From: Brenneria corticis | GTDB lineage: Bacteria; Pseudomonadota; Gammaproteobacteria; Enterobacterales; Enterobacteriaceae | Assembly: GCF_003115855.1 (NCBI RefSeq) | Contig: NZ_KZ819072.1 | Location: forward strand, 1-64,000 | Length of the DNA: 64,000 bases | Reading direction: 5' to 3' | Notes under the pieces: model-generated | Databases searched by the model: none | Seen by the model: the letters and a program-made list of their open reading frames with translations, nothing else | Told to the model about the DNA's origin: nothing | In this document: in pieces, positions 37,100 through 45,911 of the stretch | How positions within the stretch are numbered: position 1 is the first letter of the stretch | How the letters are laid out: every line of letters starts with the position of its first letter | Position numbers and translations under genes: made by a program

Positions 37100-38950
37100 A
37101 TGGCCTTATTACAAATCAGTGAGCCCGGTCTCAGCGCGGCGCCGCACCAGCGCCGTCTGGCCGTCGGCATCGATTTAGGCACCACCCATTCCCTGGTCGC
37201 CACCGTGCGCAGCGGCGAAGCGCAAACCCTGGCCGACGATAAAGGCCGCGACCTGCTGCCCTCCGTGGTCCACTATCACGCCGCGGGGCATGAGGTGGGC
37301 TGGCAAGCCCGTGAAAAGGGGGCTGACGACCCGGCCAATACCGTCAGTTCGATAAAACGGATGATGGGGCGCTCGCTGGCCGACGTGCGGCAGCGCTATC
37401 CTCATTTACCCTATCAATACGGCGTCAGCGATAACGGCCTGCCGTTGATCCGGACGCCGGCTGGAGACAAAAATCCGGTTCAGGTGTCGGCGGATATCCT
37501 CTCGGCCCTGGCGCAGCGGGCGCAGGAGGCGTTGGGCGGCGCGCCGGATGGCGTGGTGATCACCGTTCCCGCCTATTTTGACGACGCTCAGCGTCAGGGC
37601 ACCAAAGACGCCGCGCGTTTGGCCGGGCAGCACGTGCTGCGTCTGCTCAACGAGCCGACGGCGGCGGCCATCGCCTACGGGCTGGACTCCGGTAAAGAAG
37701 GGACGATCGCCGTTTACGATCTGGGCGGCGGCACCTTTGATATTTCTATTCTGCGTCTGAGCCGCGGCGTATTCGAAGTGCTGGCCACCGGCGGCGATTC
37801 GGCGCTGGGCGGCGATGATTTCGATAATCTGCTGGTGGAGTGGCTGCGCGAGCAGGCCGGCATCACCGCGCGCGACGATCACCATTTGCAGCATGCCCTG
37901 AGAGAGGCGGCGATCCGCGCCAAGATTGCATTAAGCAGCGCAGAGTCGACCACGATCGAGGTGGCGGGCTGGCGGGGCGAGATCGCCCGAAGCCAATTCA
38001 ATGCGTTGATTGCAGCGTTGGTCAAACGCACGCTGCTGTCGTGCCGCCGCACCCTGAAAGACGCCGGGATTACGCCGGATGAGGTGCGGGAAGTGGTGAT
38101 GGTCGGCGGCTCCACCCGCGTGCCGCTGGTGCGCGAACGGGTGGGCGAGTTCTTTGGCCGCACCCCGCTGACCTCCATCGACCCGGATAAAGTGGTGGCG
38201 ATTGGCGCGGCGATTCAGGCGGATATTCTGGTGGGCAACAAACCGGACAGCGAAATGCTGCTGCTGGACGTTATTCCGCTGTCGCTGGGGCTGGAAACCA
38301 TGGGCGGGCTGGTGGAGAAAATCATTCCGCGCAACACCACCATCCCGGTCGCCCGGGCGCAGGAGTTCACCACCTTCAAAGACGGTCAGAGCGGGATGAT
38401 GATCCACGTTTTGCAGGGGGAACGGGAACTGGTGCAGGATTGCCGCTCCCTCGGCCGCTTTACGCTGCGCGGCCTGCCGCCGCTGCCCGCGGGCGGCGCC
38501 CATATTCGCGTCACCTTTCAGGTGGATGCCGACGGCTTGTTGAGCGTGACGGCGATGGAGAAATCGACGGGGGTGGAAGCCTCTATTCAGGTCAAACCCT
38601 CGTACGGGCTGAACGACACGGAAATCGCCGCCATGATTAAAGACGCCATGCTGAACGCGCAGGACGACGTGGGCGCGCGGATGCTGGCGGAACAGCAGGT
38701 CGACGCCGCCCGGGTGCTGGAAAGCCTGCACGGCGCGCTGGCCTCCGACGCCGATTTACTCACCGACGATGAAAAAGCCGCCATCGACGCCGCCGCCGAG
38801 CAACTGCGCCAGGCGATGGCGGGCACGGACGCGTCGGCGATTGAAGCCGCAATTAAAACAGTAGATCAACAAACCCAGGCGTTCGCCGCCCGGCGGATGG
38901 ACGCCTCCATTCGTCGCGCGCTGGCGGGCTATTCTGTGGACGAGGTTTAA
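37100..38950 (+). CDS. hscA: Hsp70-class chaperone HscA
   Basis: HscA drives cluster transfer from IscU using ATP. The 616-residue protein has the actin-like ATPase domain (GIDLGTTHSLVA, DLGGGTFDISIL, VGGSTRVPLV) and a substrate domain that binds the LPPVK motif of IscU. It is followed after 2 bp by fdx. Confidence 0.98.
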   Translation: MALLQISEPGLSAAPHQRRLAVGIDLGTTHSLVATVRSGEAQTLADDKGRDLLPSVVHYHAAGHEVGWQAREKGADDPANTVSSIKRMMGRSLADVRQRYPHLPYQYGVSDNGLPLIRTPAGDKNPVQVSADILSALAQRAQEALGGAPDGVVITVPAYFDDAQRQGTKDAARLAGQHVLRLLNEPTAAAIAYGLDSGKEGTIAVYDLGGGTFDISILRLSRGVFEVLATGGDSALGGDDFDNLLVEWLREQAGITARDDHHLQHALREAAIRAKIALSSAESTTIEVAGWRGEIARSQFNALIAALVKRTLLSCRRTLKDAGITPDEVREVVMVGGSTRVPLVRERVGEFFGRTPLTSIDPDKVVAIGAAIQADILVGNKPDSEMLLLDVIPLSLGLETMGGLVEKIIPRNTTIPVARAQEFTTFKDGQSGMMIHVLQGERELVQDCRSLGRFTLRGLPPLPAGGAHIRVTFQVDADGLLSVTAMEKSTGVEASIQVKPSYGLNDTEIAAMIKDAMLNAQDDVGARMLAEQQVDAARVLESLHGALASDADLLTDDEKAAIDAAAEQLRQAMAGTDASAIEAAIKTVDQQTQAFAARRMDASIRRALAGYSVDEV

Positions 38951-38952
38951 AC

Positions 38953-39288
38953 ATGCCCAAGATTGTTTTTCTGCCGCATCAGGATCTGTGTCCTGAAGGG
39001 GCGGTTTTGGAAGCAGAGCGTGGAGAAAGTATTCTGAACGCGGCGCTGCGCAACGGTATCGAAATTGAGCATGCCTGCGAGAAATCCTGCGCCTGCACCA
39101 CCTGCCACTGTATCGTCCGGGAAGGGTTCGATTCGCTGGCGGAGAGCACGGAAGAGGAAGATGACATGCTGGACAAGGCCTGGGGGCTGGAGCCGGAAAG
39201 CCGGTTAGGCTGCCAGGCGCGGGTAGCGGATGAGGACCTGGTGGTAGAAATCCCGCGCTACACGATTAATCATGCGCGTGAACATTGA
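38953..39288 (+). CDS. fdx: [2Fe-2S] ferredoxin of the isc operon
   Basis: A 111-residue adrenodoxin-type ferredoxin that supplies electrons for cluster assembly. The cluster cysteines are in CEKSCACTTCHC and GCQARV. It sits directly behind hscA, 12 bp before iscX. Confidence 0.97.
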   Translation: MPKIVFLPHQDLCPEGAVLEAERGESILNAALRNGIEIEHACEKSCACTTCHCIVREGFDSLAESTEEEDDMLDKAWGLEPESRLGCQARVADEDLVVEIPRYTINHAREH

Positions 39289-39299
39289 CGGGAGTGGTT

Positions 39300-39500
39300 A
39301 TGGGATTGAAATGGACGGATAGCCGTGGGATCGGCGAAGCGCTTTACGATCGGTTTCCCGATCTCGATCCGAAAACCGTGCGGTTTACCGATATGCACCA
39401 GTGGATTTGCGAGCTGGAAGAGTTTGACGACGCGCCGGATGCGTCCAGCGAGAAAATTCTGGAAGCCATCCTGCTGGTCTGGTTAGATGAAGCGGAATAG
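39300..39500 (+). CDS. iscX: IscX (YfhJ), small acidic isc accessory protein
   Basis: A 66-residue acidic protein that binds IscS and iron and tunes cluster assembly. The ATG at 39300 (MGLKWTDSRGIGEAL) with GGGAG upstream gives the standard length; a GTG-type extension into fdx is not needed. It closes the isc operon. Confidence 0.95.
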   Translation: MGLKWTDSRGIGEALYDRFPDLDPKTVRFTDMHQWICELEEFDDAPDASSEKILEAILLVWLDEAE

Positions 39501-39588
39501 TTGACATCACGGGCTGCCTGTTACGGCGGCCCGCACTGTTTTGTGCGCTGAGGCACAGGCAGTTTACAGAACAATCGGGAGCAGAACT

Positions 39589-40884
39589 ATGACAGGCGAA
39601 GCTATGCTGATTTCACTCTCCACCCAACCCGCGGACGCGCGCTGGGGAGAGAAGGCGCAGTTAAGCGCCAACGATCGGGGTTTTACCATCCACCTGAACG
39701 GCAAGTCGCCGCTGGCGATTATCCAACGCGCCGCCCGCAAAATCGACGGCCAGGGGATCCGGCACGTCAAGCTGGCCGGTGAAGGCTGGGATCTGGAGAG
39801 CAACTGGGCATTCTGGCAGGGATACCGTGGGCCGAAGGGACAACGCGTGGTTGAGTGGTCGGCGCTTGACGAGGCCGACAAGAAAGAGCTGGATGACCGC
39901 CTTAAGATCGTTGACTGGGTGCGCGACACCATCAACCTTCCGGCGGAGGAGCTGGGGCCGGAGCAACTGGCGACCCGGGCGATCGACCTGCTGCACGACG
40001 TCGCCGGCGAGGCCATCAGCTATCGCATTACCAAAGGCGACGATCTGCGCACGCAAAACTATGCGGGCATTCATACCGTCGGCCGCGGATCGACGCGTCC
40101 TCCGGTATTGCTGGCGCTGGATTACAACCCCACCGGCAACCCGGACGCCCCGGTGTTGGCCTGTCTGGTCGGCAAAGGCATTACCTTTGACACCGGCGGC
40201 TACAGCCTGAAGCCCAGCGGCTTTATGGACTCCATGAAGTCGGATATGGGCGGGGCGGCCACGGTGACGGGCGCCCTGGCGCTGGCCGCCGCCCGCGGGC
40301 TGAAACAGCGGGTTAAACTCTATCTGTGCTGCGCGGACAATATGGTCAGCGGCAACGCGTTCAAGCTGGGCGATATTATCCGTTATCGCAACGGCAAGAG
40401 CGTTGAGGTGATGAATACCGATGCGGAGGGGCGCCTGGTATTGGCGGACGGCCTGATCGACGCTTCTGAGCAGAATCCGCAGTGGATCATCGATTGCGCC
40501 ACCCTGACCGGGGCGGCGAAAACGGCGCTGGGAAATGATTATCACGCCCTGTTCAGCTTTGATGATGAACTGGTCGCCGCTTTACAGCACAGCGCCAAAC
40601 AGGAGGGCGAACCCTTCTGGCGCCTGCCGCTGGAAGAGTTTCACCGCGGCCACTTGCCTTCCAGCTTCGCGGATTTGAACAACATAGCCGGTGCGGCGCA
40701 CAGCGCGGGCGCCAGCACGGCGGCCGCGTTTCTGTCTCATTTTGTGCAGAACTATCAGCAAGGCTGGCTGCATATCGACTGTTCGGCCACTTATCGCAAA
40801 GGGGCGGTGGAGCAGTGGGCGACCGGCGCCACCGGGCTGGGAGTTAGAACATTGGCGAACCTGCTGCTGAGCAAGGCCGAGTAA
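39589..40884 (+). CDS. pepB: Aminopeptidase B (peptidase B, M17)
   Basis: A leucyl-aminopeptidase-family enzyme that removes N-terminal residues, preferring acidic ones, during peptide breakdown. The metal-site motifs are KGITFDTGGYSLKPSG and NTDAEGRLVLADGL. The start is placed at the ATG at 39589 (MTGEAMLISLSTQPADARW), matching the E. coli protein; GGGAG precedes it. Length 431 residues. Confidence 0.95.
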   Translation: MTGEAMLISLSTQPADARWGEKAQLSANDRGFTIHLNGKSPLAIIQRAARKIDGQGIRHVKLAGEGWDLESNWAFWQGYRGPKGQRVVEWSALDEADKKELDDRLKIVDWVRDTINLPAEELGPEQLATRAIDLLHDVAGEAISYRITKGDDLRTQNYAGIHTVGRGSTRPPVLLALDYNPTGNPDAPVLACLVGKGITFDTGGYSLKPSGFMDSMKSDMGGAATVTGALALAAARGLKQRVKLYLCCADNMVSGNAFKLGDIIRYRNGKSVEVMNTDAEGRLVLADGLIDASEQNPQWIIDCATLTGAAKTALGNDYHALFSFDDELVAALQHSAKQEGEPFWRLPLEEFHRGHLPSSFADLNNIAGAAHSAGASTAAAFLSHFVQNYQQGWLHIDCSATYRKGAVEQWATGATGLGVRTLANLLLSKAE

Positions 40885-40954
40885 TCGGCGTTGCCGCAGG
40901 CCGTTTTAAGCTAAAGGGTGCGCCGCCGGGCGCCATGATGAGTTGAGGATAGGT

Positions 40955-41752
40955 ATGGATTTTTCTCCGCAAAACAAACTGGAAGAGGTGTTGATTCTTG
41001 CCGCCGGCGAGCCGGCTCATCGGCCGGAGTTTTTCAATGAGCTGATGGAGGCCACGGTGTTTGTGCTGGGCAGCGCCGACGACGGCGGCGAGGCGGGGGA
41101 GAAGGTCCTGCATGCGGGCAGCAACGTGCAGATTCAGCATTGGGAAAAGGACGATGGCTCTTCCGCCATTCCCTTTTTCTCTTCGCTGGAGGCGCTACAG
41201 CTGGCGGTGACCAAAGAAGAGTCATTTTTAGCGCTGCCGGCGCGTTCGCTGTTTGAACTGACGCTGGGCGCCACGCTATTTCTCAACCCCAGGCTGCCCT
41301 ATGGCAAAGAGTTTCTGCCGCAGGAAGTGGAGCATATGCTCTCCGGCGAGGGGCACGGATTTGTTCAGCAGCGGGTGGTGGAGGAAGAGACTGAAGTGCT
41401 GCTCGGTCAGCCCGCCGAGATGCCGGTGCAGATGATCGATTCCCTGACGCAGCTGTTCCCCAAATACCGGCAGGTCCGCCGGGCGTTTCTGGCCCAGATT
41501 CAGGAGGCCGGAGAGCAGGAGCCGCATCTGTTAATCGGCCTGGAAGTGGACGTCGATGATGTGGAAGAGGTTATCCGCGCGGCGGGCAGCGTGGCCAGCG
41601 ACACCTTGCCCGACGAGCGGCCCGTCGATCTGTGTCTGGTGAAAGAGGGCGAGCCGGGCATCAGCCATTATCTGACCAAGCACACCACCCCGTTCTATGA
41701 GCGCCGGTGGGGCAGCTTCCTGCGGGATTTTAAAAATAGCGGTAAGGCCTGA
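40955..41752 (+). CDS. sseB: SseB family protein (enhanced serine sensitivity)
   Basis: A 265-residue cytoplasmic protein with an N-terminal SseB domain (LEEVLILAAGEPAHRPEFF) and a C-terminal domain ending in FLRDFKNSGKA. In E. coli its overexpression alters serine sensitivity; the biochemical role is unknown. The ATG at 40955 has GAGG in place, so the TTG at 40943 is not used. It follows pepB as in E. coli. Confidence 0.9.
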   Translation: MDFSPQNKLEEVLILAAGEPAHRPEFFNELMEATVFVLGSADDGGEAGEKVLHAGSNVQIQHWEKDDGSSAIPFFSSLEALQLAVTKEESFLALPARSLFELTLGATLFLNPRLPYGKEFLPQEVEHMLSGEGHGFVQQRVVEEETEVLLGQPAEMPVQMIDSLTQLFPKYRQVRRAFLAQIQEAGEQEPHLLIGLEVDVDDVEEVIRAAGSVASDTLPDERPVDLCLVKEGEPGISHYLTKHTTPFYERRWGSFLRDFKNSGKA

Positions 41753-41899
41753 CCTGACAGCGCGATTGCCATAAATGGCGTGTCCGGTTCGGACGCGCCA
41801 TCATTGCTGGGCCGTCGGGAAACAGATACCTTGTTGTATCTTTGTATTTAACATTACGATATTAAATATAAATTCAGTGTTTAAGCTGTTCACCCTATG

Positions 41900-42115
41900 G
41901 CGTAAGAAATTACGCTGAGGTGGGCGACCCCGCGAATGAGCAGCATGGATGCTGCTCAAGCCAGTGCCGCGTCGGGAACGCGTCACTGGCGGTTCGGAAA
42001 AGGGGGCGGCCTCCGAAGGAACCGCGTCAGCGGCGTGATTTCAGCCACAAGCCCGGGTTCGTAGGGTGGTGGCGTTTGAACCACCCTGCGTCGGGCGCGT
42101 GCTACGACGTAGCAG
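41900..42115. ncRNA. Run of strong inverted repeats, candidate RyfA/PAIR-like structured RNA
   Basis: Within 215 bp there are at least six inverted repeats: GCGTAA-GAAA-TTACGC (41900-41915, a GNRA loop), GAGCAGCAT/ATGCTGCTC (41938-41957), GCCAGTG/CACTGGC with inner CGCGT/ACGCG (41960-41990), GCGGTTC/GAACCGC (41989-42025), AGGGTGGT/ACCACCCT (42063-42087) and TGCTACG/CGTAGCA (42100-42114). The block is GC-rich in an AT-rich setting and has no plausible gene. In E. coli the ryfA RNA lies in the same sseB-sseA gap. Synteny and structure suggest a RyfA-like RNA, but strand and ends cannot be fixed, and a dispersed mobile repeat is the main alternative. Confidence 0.45.
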
Positions 42116-42179
42116 AGAAATGGCGACTTTATCGCGCACGAAATATTCTCCGAAGTGGCATATTTCAATTTATGGGGAT

Positions 42180-42234
42180 TTCCCAAAATTATAGGCCATA
42201 CTGATGGAGAGGAAAAAATAATATCTTTTTTCAT
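42180..42234 (-). pseudogene. 5' remnant of a second copy of the small membrane protein gene
   Basis: The frame opens MKKDIIFSSPSVWPIIL, clearly related to the start of the intact gene upstream (MEQDIIFKSVSIWPAVF), with a similar GGAGG leader. After about 17 residues the similarity stops and the frame runs into the inverted-repeat block, ending at 41983 with an unrelated, proline-rich tail. It looks like a tandem copy cut off when the repeat block arrived or by deletion. Confidence 0.6.
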
Positions 42235-42288
42235 TATTTTTTTCCTCCGTTAATTATAAACAGCCAGTTTTATTGATTCAGCATTAAT

Positions 42289-42621
42289 TTAAACAAATTT
42301 CACATATTTATTTCGAGGCATTGCAAATACATAAAGGATAGTAAAAAACAATGCGCCGTATATTATTGAGTCATATGCATCCACATCAACATCTATGTGC
42401 AGAAAATATTTAACAAATGACGTGCCATGTCCAAAAATACAAAATTGTAATGCGCATATGATAGGAACGAATAAAGTATATAAAATAAAAATCGGGCGTT
42501 TCATTTTTCTATCGACAATTAGCTTGATGTAATAAAGTACCAGAAATACTACTGTTGAAATGATATAGTAGAAAACCGCCGGCCAAATTGATACGGATTT
42601 AAAAATAATATCTTGTTCCAT
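42289..42621 (-). CDS. Small AT-rich membrane protein of unknown function
   Basis: A 110-residue protein with three predicted membrane helices (VFYYIISTVVFLVLYYIKLIV, PIFILYTLFVPIICALQFCIF, IIYGALFFTILYVFAM). The base composition is far more AT-rich than the flanking sse genes, a sign of horizontal transfer. CCCCTCC on the plus strand at about 42629 is the reverse of a good ribosome site. Small tandem membrane proteins of this kind are often immunity proteins, but no toxin gene is adjacent. Function not recognised. Confidence 0.6.
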   Translation of the reverse strand: MEQDIIFKSVSIWPAVFYYIISTVVFLVLYYIKLIVDRKMKRPIFILYTLFVPIICALQFCIFGHGTSFVKYFLHIDVDVDAYDSIIYGALFFTILYVFAMPRNKYVKFV

Positions 42622-42732
42622 TATTGTTCCCCTCCGGCAATCCCATATATTGACCAGGCAGTATACGCACTGCTTAAGGCATCGCCCCCGGAGAAACGGT
42701 GCCGAGGGGGCTTCCGTAAACGCAACGGCGGG

Positions 42733-43521
42733 TCATTCATCCGCCGTTGTCGCCTGCAACAGCAGCAGGTCGATCAGCATCACCAGGTTTGATTCAAACG
42801 AGCCGATCTCGCCCGCCTCCGCCGCATAATGCACCGCGTCGTCATACAGTTGAAAATGCAAATCGGCCAGCTCGCCCAGCGAATTCAGCGATGCGCGGGT
42901 AAAGGCGATGACTTTCATGCCGATATTTCCGGCTATACGCGCTTTATCCAGCACCTGCTCCGTTTCGCCGCTGCGCGAGATGGCGATAAATACCCGATAT
43001 TTCGGCGCGTTGCTCAGAAAGATCCCTCTGCTGTCTCCCAGCCCGGATGAGAAGGCGTCCTTACCCAGAATCTGCAGTTTTTTCGCCAGATACTCGGCGA
43101 ACAGGTGGGAGAACCCGGCGCCGTAGAGAAAAAAGTGGCTTTCCTGACGCAGTATCTGGCTGAACGACGCCCTGTCCGCAGGGGTGATATAAGAAAAGGT
43201 GCGCTGGTAGTTATCGACAAAATGCTGAAAGGCGGTCGGCAGATGATTATCCGCCGCCGGCGGCGCGGAAACGGGGGGCAAACGCGGACTTTCCGTCAGC
43301 AACTGCTTGCAGTGATAGATAAATTCGCTGTAGCCGCTAAAACCTATTTTCTGGCACAGGCGCATGATCGTGGCGGTCGACACATAGGTTTGCTGCGCCA
43401 GCTCGCGCACCGTTATTTTACCGATCATGGAGGAGTGCGCGGCAATAAAAGCCAGCACGCGATACTCGGCGCGGGTTAAATCCTGACCGTGCTGCATCAA
43501 TGATGCCAGCCGATTATCCAT
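42733..43521 (-). CDS. RpiR/MurR-type transcriptional regulator with SIS domain
   Basis: A 262-residue regulator: an N-terminal HTH_6 domain (TVRELAQQTYVSTATIMRLCQKIGF) and a C-terminal SIS domain that binds a phosphosugar (YGAGFSHLFAEYLAKKL, AISRSGETEQVLDKA). It lies 72 bp behind sseA in line with the alpha-glucoside PTS/GH4 genes, so the likely effector is a phosphorylated alpha-glucoside or glucose-6-phosphate. Whether it activates or represses is not visible. Confidence 0.87.
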   Translation of the reverse strand: MDNRLASLMQHGQDLTRAEYRVLAFIAAHSSMIGKITVRELAQQTYVSTATIMRLCQKIGFSGYSEFIYHCKQLLTESPRLPPVSAPPAADNHLPTAFQHFVDNYQRTFSYITPADRASFSQILRQESHFFLYGAGFSHLFAEYLAKKLQILGKDAFSSGLGDSRGIFLSNAPKYRVFIAISRSGETEQVLDKARIAGNIGMKVIAFTRASLNSLGELADLHFQLYDDAVHYAAEAGEIGSFESNLVMLIDLLLLQATTADE

Positions 43522-43593
43522 GCCTGCGGCTCCTGAATGTTCGCAATAACGCTTCGCAACAACCGGAAAGTAAAACCATGCGCGCCGTCCGGC

Positions 43594-44445
43594 TTAATCC
43601 AGCGTGATTGGAACATCGTCCCGGCCGCCCCAGTCGCTCCACGAGCCGTCATACAGCGCCACTTGTTGCACATCCAGCAGCGTCAGCGCCAGAACCACCA
43701 CCGCGGCGGTCACGCCGGAGCCGCAGCTGGCAACGATGGGCCGGCTAAAGTCCACGCCGTGCTTATGCAGGATGGTCGCCAGTTCGGCGTTGGGTTTCAG
43801 CGCGCCGTTGGCGACCAGCTCGTTCCAGGGAACGTTAAGGCTGCCCGGAATATGGCCGCGGCGCAGGCCGGGGCGGGGTTCATCCACTTCGCCGTTAAAA
43901 CGGGCGGCGGGCCGGGCATCGACAATCTGCGCCGAGGCATCATTGATAATAGCCAGCAGGTCGTCGCGCTGGCGAATGGCCGCGGCGTCAATCCGGGCGT
44001 TGAAAGTCTGGGGCGCCGGTTCGACGTCTCCCTGTTCCAGCGGCAGATGCTGTTTTTTCCAGCCCGCCAGCCCGCCGCTGAGGATGGAAATCCGCTCCGC
44101 CCCGAAGGTCCGCAGCATCCACCAGGCGCGGGGGGCGGAGAAGAGATTACCTTCATCATAGATGACTATATGCCGCCGCTCGTTGACGCCGAGTTTGCCC
44201 ATCGCGCGGGCAAAGTCATCCTGGTCGGGCATCATATGAGGCAGGTCGGAATGCGGGTCGGACAAGGTTTCAATATCGAAAAACACCGCGCCGGGTAAAT
44301 GTCCGGCCCGGTATTCTGCGTGGATATCGCGGGTGGTTTCGCCCGGCGGCAACATGCGGGCGTCGATAAGGGCGATATCGCTATCGTCAAGATTCCCGGC
44401 AAGCCAGGCGGCGGAAACAAACAGTTCAGAAGAAGATGCTGACAT
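43594..44445 (-). CDS. sseA: 3-mercaptopyruvate sulfurtransferase SseA
   Basis: SseA transfers sulfur from 3-mercaptopyruvate to thiols or cyanide and contributes to H2S production. The 283-residue protein has two rhodanese domains; the active Cys is in the C-terminal one (VASCGSGVTAAVV), with the CGSG(V/I)T loop that distinguishes mercaptopyruvate enzymes from thiosulfate rhodaneses. It lies between an alpha-glucoside operon and its probable regulator, an unusual insertion point. Confidence 0.92.
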   Translation of the reverse strand: MSASSSELFVSAAWLAGNLDDSDIALIDARMLPPGETTRDIHAEYRAGHLPGAVFFDIETLSDPHSDLPHMMPDQDDFARAMGKLGVNERRHIVIYDEGNLFSAPRAWWMLRTFGAERISILSGGLAGWKKQHLPLEQGDVEPAPQTFNARIDAAAIRQRDDLLAIINDASAQIVDARPAARFNGEVDEPRPGLRRGHIPGSLNVPWNELVANGALKPNAELATILHKHGVDFSRPIVASCGSGVTAAVVVLALTLLDVQQVALYDGSWSDWGGRDDVPITLD

Positions 44446-44536
44446 GGAACCCCCACTCAGGGACCGACGGATTCAGCCCCGATGCGCAATGAAGGATTCA
44501 TTGTCAGCGATTTTTCCTGTCGCGACAAGTGCGCGC

Positions 44537-45898
44537 TTACTGCGCGACGCCGTCGCTATATGCTTGTTTTAACTGCGGCCAGTATTCGCGATTCGCCGCG
44601 ATCATCTCGTCGAGAATGGCTTTGGCGTGTTGCATGGTGGGAACGGTGCGATTAAGGGTGAAAGCCTGCAAGGCTTTCTCGTAATTGCCTTCGATGGTGG
44701 CTTCCACCAGCAGCTGTTCCGAAGCCAGCTGCTGTTCCAGCAGCGCGCGGTGAAACTGCGGCACGTTGCCCATACGCACCGGCTCCGGCCCCTGCGCGGT
44801 GATATAGGCCGGCACTTCCACCATGGCGTCGTAAGGCAGGTTGGCGATGGCGCCCTTGTTTTCCACAATCACCAGGTGGCGCTGGCGCAGATCGAAGGCC
44901 AGCGAGCAGGCCACGTCGACGATAAAGGCGCCGTGTACCCCGACGTGGAACGCATCGGGCAGAATACCGGTTTCCCGGTAGCTGGCCGCCGCGGCGAACA
45001 GCTTTTTCTCGCGTCCGTCCATCACCTCATTGGCGCGGGTATAGTCCGGATCCTGATGTTCCACGATGTGATTGGGCATCAGATAATACTGCAGGTAAGG
45101 GTTGGGCACGAAGTCGGGGAAATGATCCATGATCGGCTTAATGTTGCGCCAGGTTTTCACCCAGGAGGGATCGGAATGCTGCGGATCGGTGTCGGCGGCA
45201 TCGGCGGTCAGCAGGCCGTAGCGCGCAATGTGCCGGCGCAGTTCGGGCAGACGATCGACGCCATCGACCAGAATGCGGGTAAACCAGCCGAAATGGTTCA
45301 GGCCGAAGTAATCAACCGTAATCTCTTCACGCCGCACGCCGAGCACGGCGGCGATATTGCGCATCGCCGCCACCGGCATATCGCAGATATTCAGCACCCG
45401 CGCCTGCGGGCGCAGACGGCGCACCCCCTCGGCGACGATGGCCGCCGGATTGGAGTAGTTAACGATCCAGGCGTCTTGATGCGCATAACGCTCCACCAGA
45501 TCGATCAGCTCGACCATAGGCAGTATGGTGCGCAGGCCGTAGGCCAGCCCGCCGGGACCGCAGGTCTCCTGACCGACCACGCCGTGGCGCAGGGGGATTT
45601 TTTCATCCTGCTCGCGCATTTTGTATTGGCCGACGCGCATCTGGGCAAAGACAAAGTGCGCGCCGCTGAAGGCGGTTTGCGCATCCGTGGTGATGGTAAA
45701 GGCGATTTCGCTGCTGTGATCGCGGATCACTTTCTCCACCACCGGGGCAATGGTCGCCTGACGCGGGCCGTCAATATCGTACAGGCGAATTTCCGCCAGC
45801 GGGAAGTCGGCGAGACGTACCATCAGACTTTTCACGATGCCTGGCGTATAGGTACTGCCGCCGCCGGCAATAGTCAGAATAAACGGGGGTTTTGTCAT
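44537..45898 (-). CDS. 6-phospho-alpha-glucosidase (GH4)
   Basis: A 453-residue NAD+- and Mn2+-dependent GH4 enzyme that splits phosphorylated alpha-glucosides (maltose-6-P, sucrose isomers) brought in by the PTS. The NAD loop GGGSTYTPGI, the CDMP motif (in NICDMPVAA) that marks alpha- rather than beta-specific GH4 enzymes, and the metal-site stretch DYFGLNHFGWF are present. The start is at ATG 45898 (MTKPPFILTIAGGGSTYTPG), 13 bp after the permease gene; the longer frame to 45976 overlaps it. Related enzymes are GlvA, AglB and MalH. Confidence 0.93.
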   Translation of the reverse strand: MTKPPFILTIAGGGSTYTPGIVKSLMVRLADFPLAEIRLYDIDGPRQATIAPVVEKVIRDHSSEIAFTITTDAQTAFSGAHFVFAQMRVGQYKMREQDEKIPLRHGVVGQETCGPGGLAYGLRTILPMVELIDLVERYAHQDAWIVNYSNPAAIVAEGVRRLRPQARVLNICDMPVAAMRNIAAVLGVRREEITVDYFGLNHFGWFTRILVDGVDRLPELRRHIARYGLLTADAADTDPQHSDPSWVKTWRNIKPIMDHFPDFVPNPYLQYYLMPNHIVEHQDPDYTRANEVMDGREKKLFAAAASYRETGILPDAFHVGVHGAFIVDVACSLAFDLRQRHLVIVENKGAIANLPYDAMVEVPAYITAQGPEPVRMGNVPQFHRALLEQQLASEQLLVEATIEGNYEKALQAFTLNRTVPTMQHAKAILDEMIAANREYWPQLKQAYSDGVAQ

Positions 45899-45911
45899 GG
45901 TCGGTTTCCTG

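Noticed and set aside
41983..42179. Downstream part of the truncated small membrane frame
   Set aside because: The translation is arginine/proline-rich, unrelated to the intact copy, and falls in the inverted-repeat block.
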